Shown here: positions 1 through 6,593 of the stretch, piece by piece
How positions within the stretch are numbered: the first letter of the stretch is position 1
How the letters are laid out: each line of letters starts with the position of its first letter
From: Acidobacteriota bacterium
GTDB lineage: Bacteria > Acidobacteriota > Vicinamibacteria > Vicinamibacterales > Vicinamibacteraceae
NCBI GenBank assembly: GCA_023429845.1
Contig: JAEZCY010000162.1
Location: 1 to 18,987, forward strand
DNA: 18,987 nt
Direction of reading: 5' to 3'
Notes under the pieces: model-generated
Databases searched by the model: none
What the model was told of the DNA's origin: nothing
What the model saw: the letters and a program-made list of their open reading frames with translations, nothing else
Translations under genes and position numbers: made by a program

Positions 1-42
1 GAACAGCACCGCTGCGATGAGTACCTGGACACGCGCCGGCAT
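1..42 (-). CDS. possible N-terminus of a further minus-strand gene (partial)
   Basis: On the minus strand an ATG at 42 opens a frame that runs off the window edge. The 14 residues read M-P-A-R-V-Q-V-L-I-A-A-V-L-F, which look like the start of a signal peptide or membrane anchor. It would be the next gene after the chemoreceptor, on the same strand, separated from it by a hairpin. There is no clear Shine-Dalgarno. The fragment is too short to assign a family, and it may be chance. Confidence 0.25.
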   Translation of the reverse strand, partial: MPARVQVLIAAVLF

Positions 43-65
43 GGGCCGGCGGATCGTATCAGGTC

Positions 66-86
66 GCCGCCGGCTCTCCCGGCGGC
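66..86 (-). terminator. GC-rich hairpin after the chemoreceptor gene
   Basis: Bases 66-73 (GCCGCCGG) pair perfectly with 79-86 (CCGGCGGC) around a 5-nt loop. The hairpin lies 12 nt beyond the minus-strand stop codon of the chemoreceptor. No U-run follows, so it may be a weak intrinsic terminator or a 3'-end stabiliser. Confidence 0.5.
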
Positions 87-98
87 CGGGACGTGCCG

Positions 99-1667
99 CT
101 AGAAGGAGCCGTACGTGCCGTCGCCGACTGGAACCACCTCGTGCGGAGCCCGCGTGGCCGCCGTCCTCGGCATCGGCACCACCGTGCCGCGCGCCCGCGC
201 GGTCGGGGCCGGTCGAGCGGCCGGTTGCCCGACGGTCCCGTCGAGCAGTCCCGCGAGGCGATCGACCACCTGCTGCGAGTGCGCCGCCTGCGCGCTCAGT
301 TCCTCGCTCGCCGCGGCGCTCTCCTCGGCCGTCGCCGCGGTCGATTGCGTCGTCCTCTCCATCTGCTGGATGGCCTGCGCGACCTGGTCGATGCCCTGCG
401 CCTGCTGGCGGCTCGCGACGTTGACCTGGTCCACGAGGCGCTTGATCGCGCCCGTGTTGCCGGTGATCGAGACCATCGCCTCGCTCACCGACGTCACGCA
501 TGCCTGTCCCTCGGCCGAGCGGGCCAGCGATTCCTCGATCAGCGCTTCGGTGTCCTTGGCGGCTTGTGCGCTGCGATGCGCCAGCGCCCGCACCTCGTCG
601 GCAACCACGGCGAACCCCATGCCCGCTTCACCGGCGCGTGCCGCCTCGACCGAGGCGTTCAGCGCCAGGATGTTCGTCTGGAACGCGATCTCGTCGATCG
701 TCCGGATGATGCGCGCCACCTTGTCGCTGGACGCGCGAATCGCCTCCATCGACGCCACCATCTCGCCGAGCGCGACGTTTGCCGTGCCCACGACCCCCGC
801 TGCCTCGGACGTGAGCCGCTCCGCTTCGGCAGTGTTGCTCGCGGTCTGCCGCGTCATCGCCGCCATCTGCTCGATCGATGCGGCGGTCTGCTCGAGAGCG
901 GCCGCCTGCATGGCGGCGTCGCGGGCGAGCGACTGCGCCGATTCGGCAACCGACGACGACGCGCCGTGCACCTGGGTGGACGCGCTCGTGAGTTCCTCGA
1001 CGATCTGACGGACCGGTCCGACGATCGACCGTCGGATCGTCAGCAGCACGACCATGGCCGACACCAGGAGCGACACCCCGAACACGCCGAGGCCGAGCCA
1101 GCGTTGGCGTGCCGAAGCGGTCGCCGACGCGGCCAGCTCGCCCTGCAGGTCGTCGGCCAGGCGCGTGCGTGCGTCGCGAAGCCGGTTGCCCAGGCCGTCC
1201 ATCGTTGCGGCGATGTCGCGCGTACGCTGCATCAGTTCCGGCGTCAGGTCGCCGGCTGCGGCGAGCATCGCGCCGTATGCCGCGTGCCCGTCCCGTGCCG
1301 CCTGTCTGACCTGCGCATCGAGTTGCCGGAGCATCGTCGCGCGCGCGCCGTCCAGGCGGGGCAGTACGGCGGCCGCGGCGAGTGCGTCGGCTGCGGCAGT
1401 GCCTTCCGCTGCCGCGGCGTCGAGCGCCGAGGCATCCTCCAGCATCACGGCGTCCTTGAACGCCTTGGTCATGCGCTGGAAGGCCGCGTCGGCCTCCTGC
1501 CCCCGCTGCGCTGCCGGGAAGAGCACCTCGCTGGTGCGGGCCAGGCGCGCCTCCGAGGAGCGCGCCTGGAACAGGCCCACCATCACGGCGGCCGATGCGC
1601 CGCCGGCAAACACCGCGATGCAGAGCCAGATCCGTGCGGTGATTCCGATGTTTCGCATGGCCGTCAC
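99..1667 (-). CDS. methyl-accepting chemotaxis protein
   Basis: This is a transmembrane chemoreceptor that would control a CheA/CheW array in response to a periplasmic ligand. TM1 lies at about residues 11-33, a helical periplasmic ligand-binding region (4-helix-bundle type) at about 34-189, and TM2 at about 191-211. The cytoplasmic coiled coil fills 231-480, and the highly conserved hairpin tip (DEIAFQTNILALN ... GFAVVADEVRALA) lies at about 325-363. After TM2 only a HAMP AS1-like helix with the G-P turn (residues 216-228) is evident before the signalling coiled coil, so HAMP looks shortened. No C-terminal pentapeptide tether for CheR/CheB is seen. The frame opens with GTG immediately after the TGA of the upstream binding protein (TGA-GTG), and an ATG three codons later is the alternative start. 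Either start implies translational coupling within the porin operon. Confidence 0.95.
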   Translation of the reverse strand: MTAMRNIGITARIWLCIAVFAGGASAAVMVGLFQARSSEARLARTSEVLFPAAQRGQEADAAFQRMTKAFKDAVMLEDASALDAAAAEGTAAADALAAAAVLPRLDGARATMLRQLDAQVRQAARDGHAAYGAMLAAAGDLTPELMQRTRDIAATMDGLGNRLRDARTRLADDLQGELAASATASARQRWLGLGVFGVSLLVSAMVVLLTIRRSIVGPVRQIVEELTSASTQVHGASSSVAESAQSLARDAAMQAAALEQTAASIEQMAAMTRQTASNTAEAERLTSEAAGVVGTANVALGEMVASMEAIRASSDKVARIIRTIDEIAFQTNILALNASVEAARAGEAGMGFAVVADEVRALAHRSAQAAKDTEALIEESLARSAEGQACVTSVSEAMVSITGNTGAIKRLVDQVNVASRQQAQGIDQVAQAIQQMERTTQSTAATAEESAAASEELSAQAAHSQQVVDRLAGLLDGTVGQPAARPAPTARARGTVVPMPRTAATRAPHEVVPVGDGTYGSF

Positions 1668-2078
1668 TCAGCGGACCTGGATCTTCTTGACGCCCGTGGC
1701 GTCCGCACCAGCCGTCACGTAGCCGATGGCGCCCTTGGTGGCCGCCACGTACTTGATCACCTCGGCGTCCGAGGCGAACGACTTCGGCATGGACGCCTTG
1801 CCGGTGAACACGAGGGCCTTCAGGTGATTGCGCAGGCCCTGGTCGGTCTTGCCGACGTATGTCTTCAGAAACGGCTCGTGCGCCGCGGCGCTCGAGAGCA
1901 CGGGTTCGACCGGCGTGCCGCCGATGGCGCTCTTGGCGCCGAGGAAGATGTCCTTCACGTCGGAGGCGCTGAGTTCGGCCGTCACCGCGGGATGGGCGAT
2001 GACCTGGACGTCAGCCGCGAGGGCCGGCGTGCCACTCAGGGTGGCGAGGAGCAGGAGCGTGCGTGCGATGGTCTTCAT
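1668..2078 (-). CDS. short PstS-like periplasmic substrate-binding protein
   Basis: The product is 136 residues with a Sec signal peptide (about 1-21, cleavage after A-L-A). The remainder resembles the short phosphate-ABC-transporter substrate-binding family: an early ELSASDVKDIFLG segment, a central FLKTYVG stretch, and a late A-T-K-G-A-I-G-Y-V motif near residue 116. It is less than half the length of classical PstS, so it is at most a one-lobe or minimal version. It lies 15 nt after the porin stop and abuts the chemoreceptor start, with no permease or ATPase nearby. A role in delivering a ligand to the chemoreceptor, rather than to a transporter, is inferred. The ligand is not proven to be phosphate. 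Confidence 0.8.
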   Translation of the reverse strand: MKTIARTLLLLATLSGTPALAADVQVIAHPAVTAELSASDVKDIFLGAKSAIGGTPVEPVLSSAAAHEPFLKTYVGKTDQGLRNHLKALVFTGKASMPKSFASDAEVIKYVAATKGAIGYVTAGADATGVKKIQVR

Positions 2079-2093
2079 GGTCGTCGCTCCGCG

Positions 2094-3290
2094 TCAGAAG
2101 TTGATCCCGGTGCGGATCACCAGCATCTTCGTCCTGGGTTGCAGCCCCGCGACGTTGTTGCGCGAGTAGAAGCCCTGCGTGAAGGTGCGGCTGCCGACGC
2201 CATCGATGAAGTGCCCTTCCACCTTGACGTGCCACCAGCGGTTGAGGTCCACGCGACCGCTCAGGGCCGTGTCGTAGATGTGGTTGTCCGCGTCCGCGCT
2301 CGGCAGCGACATGTCCGAGACCATGCGCGAGTGATAGGTGCCGAGTTCGACACGGTCGTGCACGCGCACCGTGCCCGACGCGAACCAGCTCCGGGCCTTC
2401 TGGAGCGTCGCCGGTGTCAGCGCTGGTGAGAATTCCTGCTTCTGGCTGCTCAATCGCATCTCGCTGGAGAGCCGGACGCGGCCGCGCTGGTAGTCGCCAT
2501 ACAGCGCCTGCCGTTTCCAGCTGGGGATGTCGATGTCGAGCGTGCCGAGGAAGGGCACGGTGACGCGGGTCTCTGAGCTGGTCCGGAGCAGTGAGTACCC
2601 CGCGACGAGGCCATCCACGGGCGTGGACCACCGGGCGTCGAATCCGACGCCGCGGGTCGTGATCCCGTCGTCGAAGCGCATGCCGCTGTCCTCGACGCCG
2701 TACCGGTAGCCGCCGCGCGTGTCGTCCTGGATCGAGCCGGCATACACGGTGTAGTTCACCGAGCCGGCGCTCGTGGTCTTCAACGTGCCGTAGGCGTCGG
2801 CGCCGACGTGCGCAATCGTCACGCTGCGGAGGTCGAGCGGATAGACGCCTTGCGGCAACAGCGCCCACGTGTGCAGGAACTCCATGTCCTGCGTGTCGTT
2901 GAACAGGCCGAGCGGGGTCTTGACCTTGCCGGCGCGGATGCCGATCGCGTCGTTGAACTTGTAGTCGGCGAAGGCCCAGTCGAGTTGAAGCTGGCCGTTG
3001 CCGAGTTCGCCGATGTTGCGCGAGTAGAGCTGGGCGCCGATGCGCAGCGCGCGGCCGAACTGCGTGGACAGATTGACGGCACCGTCAGTCATGGCGGCGC
3101 TGCCACTCGCGGTATCCATGGTCAGGAAGTTGTTGCCGTCCGACACGACGAAGCCCTGCTGAATCGAACCGTGTACCTGGACTTCCTGCGTGCCGACGGT
3201 GAACGCCGACTGTGCGTGGACCGCTGATGCGGACAGCACAAGGCCGAGGCCGGCGACCGCGAGCCGGCAAGTGTGTGATGACGTACGCAT
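2094..3290 (-). CDS. outer-membrane porin-like beta-barrel protein
   Basis: The product is 398 residues with a signal peptide (1-26, cleavage after V-H-A) and a run of alternating amphipathic strands typical of a beta-barrel. It ends in Phe (I-R-T-G-I-N-F), the usual C-terminal signature for Bam-dependent outer-membrane insertion. Segments such as G-K-V-K-T-P-L-G-L-F-N-D resemble DcaP/OprP-type porins and proteins annotated only as porins or hypothetical. It is first in an operon with the binding protein and chemoreceptor and lies downstream of a sigma-28-type promoter, so it probably admits the small solute that the other two sense. The start ATG has only a weak, distant GGGAG upstream. Confidence 0.8.
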   Translation of the reverse strand: MRTSSHTCRLAVAGLGLVLSASAVHAQSAFTVGTQEVQVHGSIQQGFVVSDGNNFLTMDTASGSAAMTDGAVNLSTQFGRALRIGAQLYSRNIGELGNGQLQLDWAFADYKFNDAIGIRAGKVKTPLGLFNDTQDMEFLHTWALLPQGVYPLDLRSVTIAHVGADAYGTLKTTSAGSVNYTVYAGSIQDDTRGGYRYGVEDSGMRFDDGITTRGVGFDARWSTPVDGLVAGYSLLRTSSETRVTVPFLGTLDIDIPSWKRQALYGDYQRGRVRLSSEMRLSSQKQEFSPALTPATLQKARSWFASGTVRVHDRVELGTYHSRMVSDMSLPSADADNHIYDTALSGRVDLNRWWHVKVEGHFIDGVGSRTFTQGFYSRNNVAGLQPRTKMLVIRTGINF

Positions 3291-3610
3291 TGAAGAGGCT
3301 GCTCCCGACGGCGGGGGATGAGGTCCCCGAACAGGGGAGAAGTATTGGGCCCGCCATAGTTCCGATCGGCATCCGCGCGCAGGCCTTTAGGCGATTTTTC
3401 CCGTGAATTACCGGCACCTATCCGAGGTCAGGCGCATACGTGTGGTGAAATGGCCCGCGTGTCCGGTTCCCGTACTCGGCAATCATGGGGGACGTATCGC
3501 AGGATAGCCTGACGGTCGCACGACCATTGGTGCGGCCAGTGCCGGACGCCCCTGGCATCCGCTCGTCGTCTCGACGATGCACGCGACGACATTCGAGGAG
3601 GAGTGAACAG
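3291..3610. other. divergent intergenic region (320 nt)
   Basis: This region separates the minus-strand porin operon from the plus-strand DUF2911 gene. It holds the sigma-28-type promoter on the minus strand and the Shine-Dalgarno of DUF2911 (3596-3601) on the plus strand. The plus-strand reading frame of DUF2911 stays open upstream to 3485, but those residues look non-coding and the signal peptide starts at 3611. No other gene, repeat or convincing sigma-70 promoter was recognised. Confidence 0.6.
3363..3389 (-). promoter_or_regulatory. sigma-28 (FliA-type) promoter of the porin/binding-protein/chemoreceptor operon
   Basis: Reading the minus strand, TAAAGGCC (3389-3382) is followed after exactly 11 nt by GCCGATCG (3370-3363). 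The sigma-28 consensus is TAAAGTTT-N11-GCCGATAA, so the core TAAAG and GCCGAT are perfect and the spacing is ideal. The predicted transcript start is near 3356, giving a leader of about 65 nt before the porin ATG at 3290. This places the chemoreceptor operon in the motility regulon. Confidence 0.8.
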
Positions 3611-4258
3611 ATGCGCAATCCAGTGTTGGGACTCGCATTCGCGATCTGTACGGTGATCGCGTCGGTGGCATTCGGGCAGGAGGCGCCGAAGGTGGACCTT
3701 GCGCTCTCGCCCAGCGGGCAGGCTGCCGTGCAGGTCGGTGGCACGTGGGCGAAGACCGAGCAGGGCGGGCAGCGCTACGAGGGTGGCAAGTGGATTGTCG
3801 TGGACTACAGCCGTCCGCTGCTGCGCGGACGAACGACGATCTTCGGCAGCGGCGATCAGTACGGCCAGGCGGTGATGGCAGGCGCGGCGGTATGGCGCGC
3901 CGGCGCCAACGCGACAACCACGCTGACCACGCAGGTGCCGCTGACGGTGGGAGGCAAGACGCTCCAGCCGGGGGTGTACAACGTGCTCGTGGACCTGAAG
4001 CCCGGTGCGTGGACGTTGATCCTCAGCAATCAGGAACGGCTCGAGAAGTTCGATCCGAACGAGAAGGTCAAGCTGTATGGCTCGTCCAACTACGACCCGA
4101 AGTTCGACGTCGTCCGCGCGCCGATGAAGATGGACACGGTGGACGTCACCGTGGAGCAGTTCACCATCCTGTTTGCCAACGCCAACGAGCGCGGAGTGAC
4201 GATGGTGATGGCGTGGGAGAACACGGCGGCGGCCGTCGAACTGGCGATCGCCAAATAG
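3611..4258 (+). CDS. DUF2911 domain-containing exported protein
   Basis: The product is 215 residues. A signal peptide spans about 1-22 (cleavage after A-F-G), followed by a DUF2911 domain over most of the protein. Recognisable blocks are V-D-Y-S-R-P-L-L-R-G-R with I-F-G (64-79), V-W-R-A-G-A-N-A-T-T-T (94-104) and the late E-Q-F-T-I-L-F region. The start at 3611 is chosen because a perfect AGGAGG (3596-3601) lies 9 nt upstream and a signal peptide begins there. The biochemical role of DUF2911 is unknown. It is common in Bacteroidota and Acidobacteriota as a periplasmic protein. Its stop is 7 nt from the stop of the convergent lactonase-like gene. Confidence 0.9.
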   Translation: MRNPVLGLAFAICTVIASVAFGQEAPKVDLALSPSGQAAVQVGGTWAKTEQGGQRYEGGKWIVVDYSRPLLRGRTTIFGSGDQYGQAVMAGAAVWRAGANATTTLTTQVPLTVGGKTLQPGVYNVLVDLKPGAWTLILSNQERLEKFDPNEKVKLYGSSNYDPKFDVVRAPMKMDTVDVTVEQFTILFANANERGVTMVMAWENTAAAVELAIAK

Positions 4259-4265
4259 CGGTTTG

Positions 4266-5288
4266 CTATCTCGCCGCGGTCGCCTCGACGTACAGGCTGT
4301 ACAGCGACTGGCTCCCCGTCATGAACAGCCTGTTCCCTTTCGCGCCGCCGAAGCACAGGTTGCTGCAGATCTCGGGCAGGTCGATCTGGCCGATCGCCGT
4401 GCCATCCGGCGCAATCACGCGTACGCCGTCGTAGCCGGCGCCTGCCCAGCCGGCGCTGGCCCAGACGTTGCCGTCCATGTCGCAGCGGATGCCGTCGGCG
4501 CCCCCCCTGCCCATGTCGTGGAACAGGCGACCCGGGCCCAGACCGACACCACTCAGCACATCGAACACGTGGATGCCGCGCGGCCGTCCCGGGGCGGGGT
4601 TCTCAGTGTCGGCCACGTACAACTTCGTGTGGTCGGGAGAGAAGCAGAGGCCGTTCGGGCGCCGGAGCGTCTCGGTCACCGGCACGGCGCGCCGCGTGGT
4701 CGGATCCCACCGGTACACGCGCGTCGGCAGCGCCTGTTCCTCACGACGGCCTTCGTACAGGGAGAGGATGCCGTAGCCAGGGTCGGTGAACCACAGCGAG
4801 CCGTCGGGGTGGGCCACGACGTCGTTGGGGGAGTTCAGCGGCGAGCCGTCCACGCCGTCGACGAGCGTGGTGATCGTGCCATCGACTTCGGTGCGCGTGA
4901 CGCGTCGACGCTCGCAGGTCACCAGCCGTCCCTGCAGGTCGCGCGTGTTGCCGTTGCAGTTGTTGGCGGGGCTGCGGAACACACTGACCTGCCCCGTCTC
5001 CTCGGTCCATCGCAGGATGCGATCGTTGGGGATGTCGCTCCAGAGCAGGCAGCGCAGGTCGCCGAACCACACCGGGCCCTCGGCCCAGCGGCAGCCTGTG
5101 TAGAGCCGCTCGACCGCGGCGTTGCCGACGCGGTACCTGTCGAACCGCGGATCGAGCGATCGCACCGTCGGATCTGGATAGCGGACGATGCCGGGATCCT
5201 GCCGTGCGCGCGCGTCGGCACGCGGCCCGGTGACGCTGCCGAGCGCCACGGCGGTGGCGGGAACGGAAAGGAACTGGCGACGGTTCAC
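4266..5288 (-). CDS. SMP-30/gluconolactonase/LRE family protein, Tat-exported
   Basis: The product is a 340-residue six-bladed beta-propeller of the SMP-30/gluconolactonase family, expected to hydrolyse a sugar lactone or related ester. The four residues that bind the divalent metal in SMP-30 (E18, N103, N154, D204) have counterparts here with matching spacing: E70 (A-E-G-P), N155 (S-P-N-D), N212 (R-P-N-G) and D265 (A-D-G). The N-terminus M-N-R-R-Q-F-L followed by a hydrophobic stretch is a Tat signal, so it is predicted periplasmic. The GTG at 5288 is chosen because AGGAG (5301-5297) sits 8 nt upstream and the Tat signal starts there; an in-frame ATG at 5357 would add 23 residues. A TAGAGT hexamer (5322-5317) is a possible -10. 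The substrate is not known. Confidence 0.88.
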   Translation of the reverse strand: MNRRQFLSVPATAVALGSVTGPRADARARQDPGIVRYPDPTVRSLDPRFDRYRVGNAAVERLYTGCRWAEGPVWFGDLRCLLWSDIPNDRILRWTEETGQVSVFRSPANNCNGNTRDLQGRLVTCERRRVTRTEVDGTITTLVDGVDGSPLNSPNDVVAHPDGSLWFTDPGYGILSLYEGRREEQALPTRVYRWDPTTRRAVPVTETLRRPNGLCFSPDHTKLYVADTENPAPGRPRGIHVFDVLSGVGLGPGRLFHDMGRGGADGIRCDMDGNVWASAGWAGAGYDGVRVIAPDGTAIGQIDLPEICSNLCFGGAKGNRLFMTGSQSLYSLYVEATAAR

Positions 5289-5407
5289 GCGGCTCACTCC
5301 TGCCTGGATGCGGAGCACTCTATCCGATCCTGTCGAGATGGCGCCGGCGTCGTGCATGACACAATCGGGCGAGACGATTGCGAACCGCCACCGATGAGGA
5401 AACAGCC

Positions 5408-5803
5408 ATGATCCTGCTTGCCGACGCCCGCCGCATGATAGCCGCCGCAGAGAAGGAGGCCGAACGGATCGGCCAGCCGATGAACGTTGCCGTCGTGGAT
5501 GCCGGCGGCAATCTCGTGGCGCACGTGCGGATGGACGGCGCGTGGATTGGCAGCATCGACGTCGCCATCAACAAGGCGTTCACGTCGAGGGCGTTCGACA
5601 TCGCGACGAATGATCTGTCTGCGCTCGCGCAGCCCGGGAAGGACTTCTTCGGCATCCACGCCTCCAACGGCGGCCGCATCATGATCTTCGCGGGCGGGGT
5701 GCCGATCGAGCGGGACGGCCGGGTCGTCGGGGCCATCGGCGTGAGCGGCGGCACGGGCGATCAGGACCAGGCGGTCGCCGAAGCCGGCGCCAGCGCCTTC
5801 TAG
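5408..5803 (+). CDS. GlcG/HbpS family (DUF336) protein
   Basis: The product is 131 residues of the GlcG/HbpS (heme-degrading domain, DUF336) family. The family motifs are V-A-V-V-D-A-G-G-N-L-V with R-M-D-G-A near the N-terminus, and G-G-V-P-I...G-A-I-G-V-S-G-G-T with Q-D near the C-terminus. Members bind heme or cobalamin, or occur beside glycolate and diol metabolism genes, so the function here is undetermined. There is no signal peptide, so it is probably cytoplasmic. The start at 5408 has GAGGA (5396-5400) 7 nt upstream; an earlier in-frame ATG at 5378 is disfavoured. It is divergent from the lactonase-like gene and convergent with the mutarotase. Confidence 0.87.
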   Translation: MILLADARRMIAAAEKEAERIGQPMNVAVVDAGGNLVAHVRMDGAWIGSIDVAINKAFTSRAFDIATNDLSALAQPGKDFFGIHASNGGRIMIFAGGVPIERDGRVVGAIGVSGGTGDQDQAVAEAGASAF

Positions 5804-6123
5804 AGGACGAACATCTCCCGCAGCGGAGCCTGCACCGGCGCGTTGTCGTCGTGCGTGTCCATGATGTCGGCCATCATGGCCCACCACCGCAGCATCACGG
5901 GATGCTGCCGGAGTGGGCCAAACGCGTGATCGACCCGGCGGGTGAGCACCGCGAAGAGCGCGTGCGTCTCCTCGTCCAGGAAGATGCGGTACTCCACGAC
6001 GCCGGCGTCGCGGAGCAGCGCCGTGAGTTCGGGCCAGATCGCGTCGTGCCTTCGACGGTACTCGTCGGCCTGGCCGGCGTGCAGGCGCATGCGGAATGCG
6101 ACCGTCTCGGTCGTGTCGCTCAC
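5800..6123 (-). CDS. rhaM: L-rhamnose mutarotase family protein
   Basis: The product is 107 residues, close to the ~104 of E. coli RhaM, which interconverts alpha and beta anomers of L-rhamnose. Family hallmarks are E-Y-R-R-R-H-D-A-I-W-P-E-L (Y22 and H26, matching catalytic Tyr18/His22 of RhaM), the R-I-F-L-D-E strand, W-W (80-81) followed by M-A-D-I-M, and the C-terminal L-R-E-M-F-V-L. The GTG start at 6123 overlaps the stop of the upstream VOC gene by 4 nt (GTGA), a classic translational coupling. With GH95 fucosidase next door, L-fucose is an alternative substrate, since COG3254 proteins also occur in fucose loci. The symbol therefore reflects the family rather than the proven substrate. 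Confidence 0.9.
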   Translation of the reverse strand: MSDTTETVAFRMRLHAGQADEYRRRHDAIWPELTALLRDAGVVEYRIFLDEETHALFAVLTRRVDHAFGPLRQHPVMLRWWAMMADIMDTHDDNAPVQAPLREMFVL

Positions 6124-6512
6124 AGCATCGGCGCTGCGCGCCGGGCCAGCTGCAGGGGCAGGCCCCATGGGTCGCGCAGCATGACCAGCCGCGAGCCGTC
6201 GGCGCCGTGCTGGTGCTCGACGAGCGACGCGCCGGCAGCGACGAGACGCGCCGCATCGGCTTCGGGGTCGGCTGACGTGAAGGCGATGTGCAGTTGCGCC
6301 GGGTGCAGGTCCCGGTACATGTCGGTGCGTGCCACCGGATTGTTGTAGAGCTCGATCATCGCGCGACGCCCGGTGTCGGCGAGAAAGTGCATGTGCACCG
6401 GGCCTTCACCGCGACGCACGACCTCCATACCGAGGTGCTCCACGTACCAGTCGGCCACCGCAACCGGGTCGGCGACGTTCACCGCAAGGTGCTCGAAGGC
6501 AAGGCCTGCCAT
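6120..6512 (-). CDS. VOC family (glyoxalase/bleomycin-resistance fold) protein
   Basis: The product is 130 residues with two beta-alpha-beta-beta-beta modules. The first contains F-E-H-L-A-V-N-V...W-Y-V-E-H-L-G (H8) and M-I-E-L-Y-N-N (E54). The second contains L-H-I-A-F (H75) and ends D-P-W-G-L-P-L-Q-L. At the usual fourth metal position the common Glu is replaced by Gln (Q121). Members include lyases, isomerases and dioxygenases, and the reaction here cannot be assigned. It is translationally coupled to the mutarotase, which suggests a step in the same sugar pathway. The ATG at 6512 is chosen at the beginning of the fold; a GTG six codons upstream is possible, and neither has a good Shine-Dalgarno. 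Confidence 0.85.
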   Translation of the reverse strand: MAGLAFEHLAVNVADPVAVADWYVEHLGMEVVRRGEGPVHMHFLADTGRRAMIELYNNPVARTDMYRDLHPAQLHIAFTSADPEADAARLVAAGASLVEHQHGADGSRLVMLRDPWGLPLQLARRAAPML

Positions 6513-6580
6513 GCGGGCGAGTTGTATCACGAAGACGACAGCGGACCGCCCGCGTTCCCGGTTGCCGGTTCCCATTCCCG

Positions 6581-6586
6581 TACGAT
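6581..6586 (+). promoter_or_regulatory. -10-like hexamer for a leaderless GH95 transcript
   Basis: TACGAT ends 7 nt before the GH95 ATG (6594), and no Shine-Dalgarno is present. The predicted transcript start falls at or next to the start codon. No convincing -35 is visible. The same arrangement recurs at other genes of this window. Confidence 0.45.
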
Positions 6587-6593
6587 CACCCCC

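Noticed and set aside
93..2429. A 778-codon plus-strand open frame antisense to the chemoreceptor, binding-protein and porin genes
   Set aside because: Its product is Arg/His-rich with no recognisable domain and it spans three well-supported minus-strand genes. Long antisense frames are expected at this GC content.
3291..3420. Cyclic-di-GMP (GEMM) riboswitch in the porin leader
   Set aside because: The stretch CCTAAAGGCC...GCCGAT initially looked structured, but the conserved GEMM strings and tetraloop-receptor layout are absent and it is fully explained by a sigma-28 promoter.
4250..4275. Bidirectional terminator between the DUF2911 and lactonase-like genes
   Set aside because: ATAGC...GCTAT can pair around the stop codons, but the stem is only about 5 bp and not convincing.
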